A DNA stretch of 64,000 bases, taken from assembly GCF_007747995.1 (NCBI RefSeq), contig NZ_CP036276.1, forward strand, positions 6,686,001 through 6,750,000, given 5' to 3'. Within the stretch, counting starts at the first letter, position 1, and the number at the start of each line of letters is the position of its first letter. Source of the DNA: Symmachiella dynata. GTDB lineage: Bacteria; Planctomycetota; Planctomycetia; Planctomycetales; Planctomycetaceae. Shown piece by piece: positions 1 to 9,600 of the stretch. The notes beneath the pieces were generated by a model that had not been told where the DNA came from, did no database searches, and was given only the letters and a program-made list of their open reading frames with translations. Both the position numbers and the translations under genes were made by a program.

Positions 1-709
1 TCGGCTCCTCGAACGGCCACTGGTCTCGGCTTTCAAGCCCCAAGGGCCAGAACCGGATCGAATTCGAACCTTCCGGTGGTTCAAAAGCGACACGCGGCAG
101 TTCCTTCGCAATCAGTTCTGCATGCTGGCGATATGTCTCCGTAGTCGGCTGCCTCACAGCGAGGTCCGGCAATTGAGAAATCATTTGTGCGAGCGGAGCG
201 TTCTCAGCAGATCGAGGCTCACGCGGCCAATAGGTTCCATCGATGGCGAGCATCGTGTCCCAGGAACGATCAAATGTAAGGTTTCGACTGGGGCAAAGAA
301 CTCGGTACTCGATCGGCCATTCATCGTCAGGCTTTTGTCCCACGGGCTCGAACCGTAGGACCCACAGCTTTGGGTGAAACACCCCTCCCAGCGGCGCGGC
401 GACTTCAACGACGCATTGCTCCAAATAGCCAAACAGCTGACGGGCTTTGGTCGGTGGTTGAATCTTTCCTGCTTGGCAGAACAGAGTCACATTGTCCGCA
501 TAACGCCGCAGCGATTCCAATAGAGCCGTGGGAGTTGCAGTTAGTTTGCCTTCTTTGGTCTCACAATCAAATAAGGTGAATGCCAACGGCGTGACCAGCA
601 ACGCAAGCAGATCAAGGCTGTAAGTCGTACCGACAGCACATGACAAACGGTAACCCGTTGGGGGCCTCAACAGCTCAAACAGTAGTCGGCGATCGGTTGG
701 CTCCAGCAT
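1..709 (-). CDS. Phospholipase-D-like family protein, 3' part beyond the window (DISARM-like island)
   Basis: The reading frame is open from an ATG at 709 to the left edge (about 236 residues) and continues outside. The N-terminus reads MLEPTDRRLLFELLRPPTGY, followed by a stretch with TTYSLDLLALL. I recognise this as the start of the phospholipase-D-like proteins that sit beside DUF6361 genes in defence islands; the catalytic HKD motifs would lie downstream and are not visible. It starts only 5 nt after the stop of the DUF6361-like gene, so it is the next cistron of the operon. By analogy with DrmC of DISARM it could be a PLD-fold nuclease, but family membership rests on the N-terminus alone. 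Confidence 0.7.
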   Translation of the reverse strand, partial: MLEPTDRRLLFELLRPPTGYRLSCAVGTTYSLDLLALLVTPLAFTLFDCETKEGKLTATPTALLESLRRYADNVTLFCQAGKIQPPTKARQLFGYLEQCVVEVAAPLGGVFHPKLWVLRFEPVGQKPDDEWPIEYRVLCPSRNLTFDRSWDTMLAIDGTYWPREPRSAENAPLAQMISQLPDLAVRQPTTETYRQHAELIAKELPRVAFEPPEGSNSIRFWPLGLESRDQWPFEEP

Positions 710-714
710 TTGCG

Positions 715-1926
715 TTAATCCTTTAGTGGCCGTACGATGTCTTCAATGATCTGTGAAGACGTTGGCCAACGATAATTCAGCTGGGTGGTTCCCGACTTGC
801 CACCCCAGTCCTGTAACATCTGGTGATTTCCAATTCGTGCGCGACCTGTTTTGATTTTGCGTTCTCGATCTTTGACCAGAAATCTGGCGTCACTGTTGTC
901 AACGATCGACGCCTCGCTTGCAGCCTCGACAACCATCTCATGCCAGCGATTGACAAACGTCTTGGTTGGCGGAGGAACCCGATGCGCTGTGTTGCTTTCA
1001 ACCAACGACCAAAAGGCATCGCGTTTGTCGGCGACCGGTGACGCCCTCATCATTGGAACGTCCTCCCACCATTCAGTCAGGCTGTCGCGGTATTGATCGC
1101 AGAGGTCAGAGAATCGAGGATGCGACTCAGCCAGCAGCAGGTTGTAGAGCAAAGCCGCACCGTGCATGACCTCTGAAAAGTGTTGGGCATGGTCCACCAG
1201 ATTGCGGATTTGCTCGGGCAATGCCTGGCACGCCTCATCCAGCCATGGCAATGGAGCTTCAGGAATGATTTCGTGGCTGACGTAGTGAGCCAACAAACTG
1301 CCAGCCGTCGTCTGCCTAATACGATCAGCAAGATAGTCCGCTTCCTCGATTGTCAGATCGAATGTCGTTCCGTCCGGGAATGTTTCCGGGGGTGACGGAA
1401 TATGAGGATGCCAGTTCGCCGAACCAATGCTCCCCGCGTCGTCCAATTCTTCAGCAGCAGGAGCACGGTAGAGTTTGTCGTAATAGAGATCAAGCCAGCG
1501 GTGATATTCGTCTTTTGATCTCGCGAGTTGGAGGATTCCCCACTTACGCAATCCCGCCCAATATGCGGTGCTTGGCAATCTCTGGAGTTTGCCTCGTGAA
1601 CGAGCCCCGATCACGCCTAAGTCCGCGCCGGCAGCCAATAGCTTGTCAATCAGGACCGTCTCCGCCTTGCGTGCTTCCATGGCAATGTTCGCGTAGCCGA
1701 TTTTGCGACGTTCGAGTTCGAGATAGACCCACGGGATAAAAAGAAAATACCGGGCACGCGTCTGGATCGTACTTGTACCGGGAAATAGCAGGTCCGCCAA
1801 TGAATCACGGACCGTGCCAATTCCCAGTTCGTCTCGCGTATCCTCATCGGAATACTGGTCAATCACCTCCATCGCCTGGCGACGTTCGCCTTCGGAGAAA
1901 TCGAGCCATGTGAAAGTTGAAGCCAT
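715..1926 (-). CDS. DUF6361-like protein of defence island
   Basis: A protein of 403 residues with no recognisable catalytic motif. Its N-terminus (FTWLDFSEGERRQAMEVID, then a DELGIGTVRDSLADLLFPG stretch and TIQTRARYFLFIPWVY) matches my memory of the DUF6361 family. That family is of unknown function and occurs next to phospholipase-D-like genes and helicases. The gene lies 31 nt after the FRG gene and 5 nt before the PLD-like gene, on the same strand. It is probably a structural or substrate-binding partner of the PLD-like protein; this is inferred only from the tight linkage. The ATG at 1926 is the natural start, but no strong Shine-Dalgarno is seen. Confidence 0.7.
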   Translation of the reverse strand: MASTFTWLDFSEGERRQAMEVIDQYSDEDTRDELGIGTVRDSLADLLFPGTSTIQTRARYFLFIPWVYLELERRKIGYANIAMEARKAETVLIDKLLAAGADLGVIGARSRGKLQRLPSTAYWAGLRKWGILQLARSKDEYHRWLDLYYDKLYRAPAAEELDDAGSIGSANWHPHIPSPPETFPDGTTFDLTIEEADYLADRIRQTTAGSLLAHYVSHEIIPEAPLPWLDEACQALPEQIRNLVDHAQHFSEVMHGAALLYNLLLAESHPRFSDLCDQYRDSLTEWWEDVPMMRASPVADKRDAFWSLVESNTAHRVPPPTKTFVNRWHEMVVEAASEASIVDNSDARFLVKDRERKIKTGRARIGNHQMLQDWGGKSGTTQLNYRWPTSSQIIEDIVRPLKD

Positions 1927-1957
1927 GGAAAGTACACTTGTTGCTCTGAATGTTTGT

Positions 1958-2875
1958 TTACTCTTGCCACATTGAATTCAACGTGTCCCTGATATTGTCA
2001 AAGGTCGGCATCAGGTGCGATTTTGACACTCCTTCAGCAAACAATAGCCGGCGCAAATCTTTTGCCTCACACGAAGGTAACACTAGCTTCTTCAGCGTGT
2101 CTGGGGTGCAGATGTCTTCGAGTTTCGGCCAATCGCCGTGCAAAACGAAGTCGCCATCTGCCGATCTGTGATACGTGAAAAGTCCGGCCTGCGAATGTAG
2201 GAAGCCGATCTGGCTTCTTGGTACTCGGTATTCCGTCCATTCCGATTCGAATAGGGCTAGCCCGTTCAAAGCCCAGACTGCAACTGCGCCAGCGGGATCG
2301 TTCGGGTTTTCCGCTGCAAAGTAGGCTGCGTTAACTGGGTTCTGCGTCCAATCAAGAAGACGTGTGGCCATGCCGTGGTGCTGCGCCAATGCGTACGCTG
2401 GATGCGGCGATGAGCAGTGAGAGTCGTTGGAAACCACTTCGCGGGAGATCTTGTGCGAAATAAATCCACCCGGAACGTGCAGTCCGAGTTCATCGGCCAA
2501 AGAGGTGAATGCTTGCACTTGCAAGAACTCGAATCGCCGCTGCGCAACCTGTTGGCGAATCTGTTTTCGATCTAATTCTGAACTGCCAAGTAGTCCTGTG
2601 TTCACCTTGATCACATCGTCAATGATCTCGTCGGTGATCGTTTCAAGGACTGCCTGAAAGTGATTGTCTTTCCAAATGCTAGGACGCCAGGCCGATGGTG
2701 TGAGTCCCCAGGTCGAGTCACCTTGACCACGAAAAACCCACGGTGTAAGTGACGCGTTGTCACTCAGCCAACGCGGATTTGATCGTCGAAGTGCATCGAG
2801 GAATTCGCGAGCAGTGTTGAAGGTGATCGTTTCGTATTGCTGGTTGAAAGCCATCTTTCCTGCACTACTTTCCAC
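1958..2875 (-). CDS. FRG-domain protein
   Basis: A protein of 305 residues with a clear FRG domain: the namesake motif WVFRGQGDSTWGLTPSAWR lies near residues 45-65, and the second conserved block, QHHGMATRLLDWTQNPVNAA, near residues 167-186. FRG domains occur in bacterial and phage proteins, often in defence contexts; their biochemical activity is not settled. The start is a GTG at 2875. It is preceded at 7 nt by GGAG and overlaps the end of the upstream DUF2971-like gene by 11 nt, so the two are translationally coupled. An ATG seven codons later (2854) is possible but has poorer spacing. Confidence 0.85.
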   Translation of the reverse strand: MESSAGKMAFNQQYETITFNTAREFLDALRRSNPRWLSDNASLTPWVFRGQGDSTWGLTPSAWRPSIWKDNHFQAVLETITDEIIDDVIKVNTGLLGSSELDRKQIRQQVAQRRFEFLQVQAFTSLADELGLHVPGGFISHKISREVVSNDSHCSSPHPAYALAQHHGMATRLLDWTQNPVNAAYFAAENPNDPAGAVAVWALNGLALFESEWTEYRVPRSQIGFLHSQAGLFTYHRSADGDFVLHGDWPKLEDICTPDTLKKLVLPSCEAKDLRRLLFAEGVSKSHLMPTFDNIRDTLNSMWQE

Positions 2876-3821
2876 TGTGACACTCCTTTACCGCGACATT
2901 GGTCAGTCCATTTTGTTTCAGAAGCGTCTGCACTTCACCCACGTATGTCGTTTCAGCGTTTGGTTTGACCGCAACCTCTTGAATCAAGTCAGTGAGTTTG
3001 ATCGGTAAATGAAACCCCCTCTCGTCCGCCGCCCGAAGTTGTTTGTATTCCGACCGACTTTTGGAAAGTACCAGTTCGCGATGATTCTGTTTCTCAAGGT
3101 CCGTGAGACTGGGGATTGGCTCCGATGGCCGAAGCGGCTTTGAAATCCGCAAAGGTAATCGGAGAATAATTGGCGACTTGGCCACCATGCGAACTTCGTC
3201 TTCGTAACTCCACCCCTCCTCAACAATCGCAAGAATGCTGCGAAAGTCATCGTACTCAAGGAAGTAACTCGAATAGTCAATGTAACCGACCGCACAAACG
3301 GAAGGTTGTGCGTGGCGAACTGGTGTATTGTGAGCCCAGCCGAGCGCGCGCTCAAGCTGCCCAACCGTCGTCTTGAAGGCGATACCATTTTTCGAAGTTG
3401 CGTAATCCCACATGCTCGAAGATATTGTTGCGTTTCTGTGCCAACAGGAAACCCCGCAAAGTTGGGCCATCAGCACGTTGCAGTCTCGAACAGTCTGCGT
3501 AGAAGCTGCCAGGAACCGTTGCTTTCTCCTTGCCGCCTCTTGATCAGTGAGCCCTCGCGACATCGCCATGTGGTCACAGTACTCTTCCGGGCTCTCATTG
3601 ATGTCGGGAAGAGTTCCTTCATTGTCATCTTCAAACGTCCACGGATAACTGAACCACAGCTGTCCGACATCATTGAAGTATTTGATGTTCTTTCCCTTAT
3701 TATCATCATCTGTCCAAAGACTATGCTCCGAATACTTGCGGAGCATGTCCTCAAACTTCCAGTCATCTATATAGCGCCATATCGATGTGTTGGCATCAGG
3801 TGGGTGGGGATCACTTGTCAT
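2865..3821 (-). CDS. DUF2971-like protein
   Basis: About 318 residues. The order of features fits DUF2971: an N-terminal segment with WRYIDDWKFEDML, a central SMWDYATSKNGIAFKTT, then VGYIDYSSY and YEDEVRMV. The family is soluble, common in phage-defence neighbourhoods and of unproven biochemistry. The gene overlaps the FRG gene by 11 nt. I chose the ATG at 3821; a TTG two codons earlier (3827) is in frame. An AGGAGG lies 13 nt before the TTG and further from the ATG, so neither start has ideal spacing. About 90 nt separate it from the ATPase gene upstream. Confidence 0.65.
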   Translation of the reverse strand: MTSDPHPPDANTSIWRYIDDWKFEDMLRKYSEHSLWTDDDNKGKNIKYFNDVGQLWFSYPWTFEDDNEGTLPDINESPEEYCDHMAMSRGLTDQEAARRKQRFLAASTQTVRDCNVLMAQLCGVSCWHRNATISSSMWDYATSKNGIAFKTTVGQLERALGWAHNTPVRHAQPSVCAVGYIDYSSYFLEYDDFRSILAIVEEGWSYEDEVRMVAKSPIILRLPLRISKPLRPSEPIPSLTDLEKQNHRELVLSKSRSEYKQLRAADERGFHLPIKLTDLIQEVAVKPNAETTYVGEVQTLLKQNGLTNVAVKECHSGK

Positions 3822-3912
3822 TGTCAAATTTGCGTTTTCGCCTCCTGTTTACTATTGGGACTCGCATTGACAACACGGGGATGCTTACGCGACCGGAAAA
3901 CAATGACATTGT

Positions 3913-5397
3913 TCATTGGTCTATCTCGCCATCAAACAGGAGCTTTTGAATTTCTTCACTCCCGAGGGATTGTTTGATCTCATTCACCTTCTTCTGAAGT
4001 CGCTCGATCACCAGCGTGTCTGAATCGTCAGTGAATGCGTAAACCCCAACAGGGCCGGGCCGCCCAACTCGAAGGAACTGCCCAATTCGGGCATCGACGG
4101 TGGCTGGATTCCATGGAAGGTCGTAGAAGATGACAGCGGCAACCTCCGGGATGCGAACCGTCATTGCCGAGGTACAGACCAGCACGCCGCCATTCTGTGA
4201 AAAATCGGCAATGATCTGTTCACGTTCTCCATAGGAGCTACTGCCGGTTATGGCAGTAACATCAAAATGATTGTCGCTGAGCGCACTTTCCAGATACGTT
4301 GCCGTATTCACGTAGCTTGTGAACACACAAATTCGCATGTCTCCGCTGGAAGAAACACCAATCGTATGCAGGAGTTCGAGCAACGATTCAAGTTTGGAAT
4401 CCGTCTCGACCTCCTCAAGCATAGCGAGCAATCTGGGTACGTCGTCCATGAAAGATGATTGCGCCAGCGACTGACCATCCAAGTTCTCATCTGCGGATTC
4501 CGGTTCGATTTCGACATCGTCTGATTTTGACGCGACATCTCGAAGGCCATGAACTGTCTCGTTCCTAACTCGTTGCATTTGACTCAAACGCTGTTCAAGT
4601 GCTAGCAAGCTTGAAGATGCTGTTTGCAGCAATGCGGTTGCCTCTAACTGTGATCTCGGCTCTTTCACACCTGCTCGACGAATACACGCCTGCAATTCCA
4701 ACAGAATCTGTTGTTCGTCATCTCGCCGGACATGATGTATCCACTTGATTTGAACGTCGGGAAGCAATGGGTTCCCATCGTTGTCCCTGACGGTGTCACG
4801 TGACCAGACCGTTACCTTCGCGTCGTGAAAAAGCGGATTCGCGACACCTTCGCCGTCTGGGATCTTCGAAAGCGCATGAAGAAGCAGCGACCGGGCTTGT
4901 GGGCTGCTCTCGAATAGCCGCTGTACAAGCTCGTATCGTTGTGTCTTTGGCCTGAGATGATGCGCTTCGTCAACAACAATCAGGTCCCAGATCGTTTTCG
5001 ATAACAATTCTGCGACGTCAGCCTGTCGAGCGAAGTCGATTGACATCACCACTACACCGGTGTTCATCCAAAGGTCATCATCCTCGCCAGCGACCATCTC
5101 GCGTAGGCGGCGGCGATCGACAAAACGACATGGTACTTCGGGCGAATTACGCTGAAGCATGTCACACCATTGTTGGGCAATCCCCATCGGTGCCAGGACC
5201 AATACTCGTTTCGCCTGGCTGTGATAGAACGCGTATGCAACAATCTGGCTTCCAATAAAGCCTTTTCCCAGACCTGGTAGGCTGGTGAGTAGATGTTTCT
5301 GCTTGGAATCCGCAGCCAGAAAGTCGGCAGCGAATTCGGCTTGATGAGGGAAGCAGCCGAGTTCCAGGAAGGCGGTTGTAATCTCACTTTTATTCAT
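3913..5397 (-). CDS. SF2-type helicase/ATPase with degenerate motifs
   Basis: About 494 residues with two RecA-like halves. Motif I reads SLPGLGKGFIG (lysine kept, the usual Ser/Thr after it replaced by Gly). Motif II is VVDEAHHL. The region expected to hold motif III (SAT/TAT) reads SLLLHALSK. In the C-terminal half VLVCTSAMTVRIPEV fits motif V, and ARIGQFLRVGRPG fits motif VI (usual QRxGRxxR). It looks like a SNF2/DEAH-type protein with weakened ATPase chemistry, perhaps a regulatory or sensing ATPase. The start is an ATG at 5397 that overlaps the CBS-HEPN stop as ATGA, with GGAGGGG just upstream. A longer frame from 5451 exists but lacks these signals. Confidence 0.75.
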   Translation of the reverse strand: MNKSEITTAFLELGCFPHQAEFAADFLAADSKQKHLLTSLPGLGKGFIGSQIVAYAFYHSQAKRVLVLAPMGIAQQWCDMLQRNSPEVPCRFVDRRRLREMVAGEDDDLWMNTGVVVMSIDFARQADVAELLSKTIWDLIVVDEAHHLRPKTQRYELVQRLFESSPQARSLLLHALSKIPDGEGVANPLFHDAKVTVWSRDTVRDNDGNPLLPDVQIKWIHHVRRDDEQQILLELQACIRRAGVKEPRSQLEATALLQTASSSLLALEQRLSQMQRVRNETVHGLRDVASKSDDVEIEPESADENLDGQSLAQSSFMDDVPRLLAMLEEVETDSKLESLLELLHTIGVSSSGDMRICVFTSYVNTATYLESALSDNHFDVTAITGSSSYGEREQIIADFSQNGGVLVCTSAMTVRIPEVAAVIFYDLPWNPATVDARIGQFLRVGRPGPVGVYAFTDDSDTLVIERLQKKVNEIKQSLGSEEIQKLLFDGEIDQ

Positions 5398-6254
5398 TGT
5401 TGCCCCTCCCGCTGTCTCGCTTCGGCGGTTCGTGCCTTTCTCAGCATCCAATCTCGGTTCGAGGCGAGTGACTGATATTCGTCCACGGTTATCTCACGCC
5501 TGAAGTGGAAGATTACATTGCGGATGTCGCGTAGTTGTTCGAGTTTGGCTCTCGTGCGTGGACGACTACCGCCAAAGAATGGTGCAAAGTGCGGCCACCT
5601 TCGTCCATCGCCAACGATCTGGATGTAGTCGTTGAATGACATTTTGTGGAGTTCGGTTGGCATGCTCTCGGCATCGTACTTGTCCTTGAGACACTCATGA
5701 GCACACGCAGCGAGCGTCTCTGGATTAACGGCGATAGTCATCAGCGCCCTGAGAGCCAATTCAACTTCACCGATCAGGACAAAGGGGCTGGCGACGCGGT
5801 ACAGATACCGAAGGATGTCCATCGAAGTGACTATACCGAGAAGCCGGTCGGGCGATCCGACAAGAATCGAATTGTTCCGGTCAATCACATCGAACCACTC
5901 GGCAAACTCGTCGGTCACTCGTGCGAACGACGGCTTTGAGTCCATGCAATCTTCAACGGTGAGTTCCAAGGCGTCGAACTTACGATTTTTGGTCGCCGCA
6001 AGACTCTGGGTGATGACTGCCTGTGCAAAAGTCTGGTGGGAAAACAGCCCCAGCACCTCGCGTCCCACGACGACGGGAACCTGTGAAAACCTATGCTTGC
6101 CGAGCAGATCAAGGGCGTCTGCAACGGGCATTTCTGGTTCGACTGTCAACAGTGATTGGTCATCAGGTATTACGCTGTTCACACGGTGGAACAACTCCGT
6201 CAAGGATGGCGGGTCTGGCTCGCGTGGCTGAGATGTGTTTTCTGTTGGTTGCAT
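5394..6254 (-). CDS. CBS-pair protein with C-terminal HEPN domain
   Basis: A protein of 286 residues. Residues 25-155 form two CBS motifs (first: VADALDLLGKHRFSQVPVVV with GLFSHQTF; second: GIVTSMDILRYLY after a SILVGSP segment). CBS pairs usually bind adenine nucleotides. The C-terminal part is helical and carries RDIRNVIFHFRRE, which holds the Rx4H signature (RNVIFH) of HEPN RNases and toxins. The gene overlaps the following ATPase gene by 4 bp (ATGA). A nucleotide-sensing switch on an HEPN effector, paired with an ATPase, is the reading I favour, but RNase activity is inferred from one motif. Confidence 0.75.
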   Translation of the reverse strand: MQPTENTSQPREPDPPSLTELFHRVNSVIPDDQSLLTVEPEMPVADALDLLGKHRFSQVPVVVGREVLGLFSHQTFAQAVITQSLAATKNRKFDALELTVEDCMDSKPSFARVTDEFAEWFDVIDRNNSILVGSPDRLLGIVTSMDILRYLYRVASPFVLIGEVELALRALMTIAVNPETLAACAHECLKDKYDAESMPTELHKMSFNDYIQIVGDGRRWPHFAPFFGGSRPRTRAKLEQLRDIRNVIFHFRREITVDEYQSLASNRDWMLRKARTAEARQREGQQ

Positions 6255-6269
6255 AGGAAAGGTCTCGAC

Positions 6270-6614
6270 TTATTCCTCACCGTCTTTCCGGGTGATTGAA
6301 CATGTTTGCGATGACAGGTACTGGCGTTGCAGTAACGGAATTCCTGTTTCTCGCCACCATTCAGAGCAGATCTGGCCGCTGGACATTCCGCCGGCGTCGT
6401 ATCGTTCGACGAAGATGGGCTGGTCGCCTCGCAGCATGCTGCCAGTCAGGTCTTTGATCTTCAATTCCACTTGAGCAATGAACTTCTCAGCCGTTTCTGG
6501 AAGCTCGGCTGCTGAGAAGTGGTCGCGGAGTTCCTTCCAGAGGAACGGATCGCCACGCAGGCCCCATTGCCTTGGTTCCGTGAAGACTGACTGGATGCGG
6601 TTGGGCGCACTCAT
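6270..6614 (-). CDS. Small conserved-looking protein of defence operon, function unknown
   Basis: A soluble protein of 114 residues, mixed charge, no membrane segment. The N-terminus has FTEPRQWGLRGDPFLWKELRDHF and the C-terminus an RDTG-poor, Trp-containing SEWWRETGIPLLQ. Its start overlaps the methylase stop by 4 bp (ATGA at 6611-6614), so the two are translationally coupled. That suggests a partner of the methylase, for example a specificity or regulatory subunit. I do not recognise a family. The coding potential is supported by the overlap and by the 16-nt gap to the next cistron. Confidence 0.7.
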   Translation of the reverse strand: MSAPNRIQSVFTEPRQWGLRGDPFLWKELRDHFSAAELPETAEKFIAQVELKIKDLTGSMLRGDQPIFVERYDAGGMSSGQICSEWWRETGIPLLQRQYLSSQTCSITRKDGEE

Positions 6615-9600
6615 GACTCCACCTCCGCTTCACGTGGTGGATGGATGTGGGAGGTGTTGAGTTCGGGGGTCCATTGGGCGAAGGGGATGAAGTTGCCTTC
6701 GGCGTCGGTTGGTGGGCCGGGTGGTGGATTGAGGATGGTTTGGTAGGGTTGGCCGGTGCGGATGGCTTTGGCCATTTGATCGTAGATTTCGAGGATGGTG
6801 CGTTTGGTGCGGTATTCGCCGTCGTATTTGGCTTCGTCCTTGCGGCGAACGATGGGGAAGGTGTCCATAATGTAGTCGACGGCGTCGCGCGGCGAGGGGA
6901 ACATCTCGCGGAGCGTCGGATTGTCGGCTCCCCATTCTTCGTCGGAGCCGAGATAGAGATGGAAGTAGGCCGCATCCAGCTCGCACCGAATCTGAAACCG
7001 CCGCTCCTCATCCCAGCGAAACGGCGGTCCGTCATAGCCACAGTCTGTCGCGAATTGTTCTAGGTCCCAAGCTGTAAAGCTAAGTTCAAGGACCGCAGTC
7101 CCAATCCACTCTTGCAGCAACTCGCCGCTGCTCCACGGACAAATCTGTCCAAACAAGCTCTTCTTCACAAGTGGAAGCTGGGCAAAAATAAAGTGGCTCA
7201 AATTGATGCCGCCCATTTTTTCACGCAGCACAAAATCCAATCCGAACACGTTCAGATTTGCGACCAGGGATGCACAAACTTTTGTAGGATGATTTGCGTA
7301 GATTTGAAACAGGCTATGGCCCGCTCCGGCCCGTGGTGTTACGACAACTATGCACGTCCTCTCATTGGTCGGGCTCGTAACAGCGCAAAAGTGCATAAGC
7401 CAACAGCGGTCCCATCTGGCTTCCACCTTGCGATCAACAGACTCGGCATTGACCCAGTATTGGGGTGTTACCGAATACAGCGGGTCAGTGAGACGATTTG
7501 ATGGCGTTACGTCACTCGATGCTTGTCGCCCCTCGTTCGATGTGTTCACAATTACACTGGCTGCCCGGTGGTTGAATTGTTGGACCATCTTACCTTCGTA
7601 AAGGACAACAGGTTTGGCCAAATCGTTTGCGTCGCGGAATAACTCATCTGCCTCGTGAGACATCTGGAACATGCTGGTGGTCTCAATCATCCAGCAGTCA
7701 TCGGAGTTGTTGTCGACGTTGACAGGATGCCTCTTATGCATCTCGTTGACGAGCTGCGCCGATGAGTTAGTTCGAAAAACGGGGCATGTGCGACTCAGTG
7801 GGTTTACACGTTCGATATCCTCCGCAGACAATGGAAAAACACGGGTGTGATCGGAGAGCTCAGACGTTGCATGGAGAAAGAATCCGAATTGAGCGGCCAC
7901 TCGACTTCCACGTTGCCGTCCTGTAGTAACTAGTGAAAATCGCATGCTTGCATGGACGGTTGGGAAAAATACTTTCCTGTTCTCAAAATCAAATAGCGAC
8001 ACAAGTCGGCGAGATGACATTAGGAATTCAAAGAATTGACTTGTGCCCTTGTTTGTTGCAAGGCCACTCGGCACTACATTCCCGGAACGTCCATTCTTTG
8101 CTATCAATTTTGTTGCAAGTTCCACGAATAGGTTCGCGGTGCTGAGATTACCTTGAGCTGTGAGCGGGAGTAATTGCCCAATGTGCAACAAATGAGCGCT
8201 TGCGAGAATCAGGCGACGGTGGCGTTGCCATCGCTTCCAGGAGTCGGAGTCGTCTTGTTCCAGACGGGCAATTGCTTTCTGCCTTTTAGCGCGGTTTTCG
8301 ATCAAAGCAATGTCAGGGCGGACGTCTCCGAAGAACTTGCGTTCTTCAGGGCGAAGTTCATCCCATGGGGGATTTCCTAGAATCGAGTCAAATCCACTGT
8401 CCCACCCACACTCTTCATTGTCAGGGTTCGCGTCGACTGAGGGTAGGACGAATACATCGGGAAATGCCAAGTGCCAATGAAAGAATTGGTGCCGCGCGCT
8501 GACTTGCTGCACTTCTTCACGAACATGCGGTAGTACATTATGCGGGCTCCGTTCAATGTCACGAAACTTGCGTTCGGTTGGGCAAAGCCGGCCAAGGTCA
8601 CTCTCGTCTTTCTTCCAAACAAAAGTCGCGCACCATGTATCCGCCCAGAAGCGAGCGTTGAGGTAGTCGGCTCCTTTGACGAGGTCTTGGTATCGTTGCC
8701 GCTTGGCAGCAATCGAATCAAGAGAGTCGTCCTCGGCGGCGGTCAGCTTGGCAAACTCAGCGGCGGCGTTGCCGAGCTTGAACACTGGCTCAAACAAATA
8801 GCCCTGACCGGCTTTGTATTCACTGCGTTCCTTCTTATTGTCTTTCTTGAGGTCTGCGCAAACCTTCTTGTCATCGCCTTCGATTGGCTTGAACGCATCA
8901 TCGGGGATGCCGTCGGCCAACAGTCGCGGTGTGGTTCCGAGCAGGCTATTGCCACACTGGATGTGGTGATCAAGAAATGAGAGCGGCTTGCCCGGTTCGA
9001 GTGCTTCCATCCAGAGGCTGACTTTGCACAACTCGACCGCCATCGGGTTGATGTCGACGCCGTAGATGCAACGGCCGATGATGTCTCGCTTGGCATGCTG
9101 CACGTCGAGTGTGTTGGGCTGATCGTCGCCAGTGCGAAGACGGGCCAAGTGCATCGCCATTCGTTCGGCGGCGGCGATCAGAAAGTGACCACTACCGCAG
9201 GCTGGGTCGCAGACTTTCAGGTCCAGTAGCGCTGCTTCAGCTTCGGCCGGATCGGGAACGTCGATCGCTTGGCTGACGACAGGATCAAGAGCCGAGTCAA
9301 GGAGGCAGTTGATGAGCGACGTCGGTGTGTAGTAGCTGCCGGTAGTCTTCCGTTCGTTGCCGGCGGCGGTGCCGAGTGTGAAGGGGCCTTCGTCGGTGTC
9401 GATGTTGGGATGCAGTTCCAGCAGGGATTCGTAAACGCTGCCAAGTTCCTCGCTGCCCAGATTGCCGAAGTCGACCGGACGCCGGTAACTGCTGCCTCGG
9501 CCCGACGTGTCTTCGGTGTAGCAGAGATTGCGAAACGCATCGAGCAAATCCTGATTGGCGAGCAACGCATCATCCAGATCGGGCGTGGAATCGTCCGAGA

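Noticed and set aside
5398-5451. Longer start for the SF2-like ATPase
   Set aside because: The ATG at 5397 has a good GGAGGGG and the ATGA overlap typical of this operon.
6641-7063. Plus-strand 140-codon frame with a GVG-rich protein inside the methylase gene
   Set aside because: It is the antisense of the methylase C-terminus; its biased composition comes from the codon use on the other strand.
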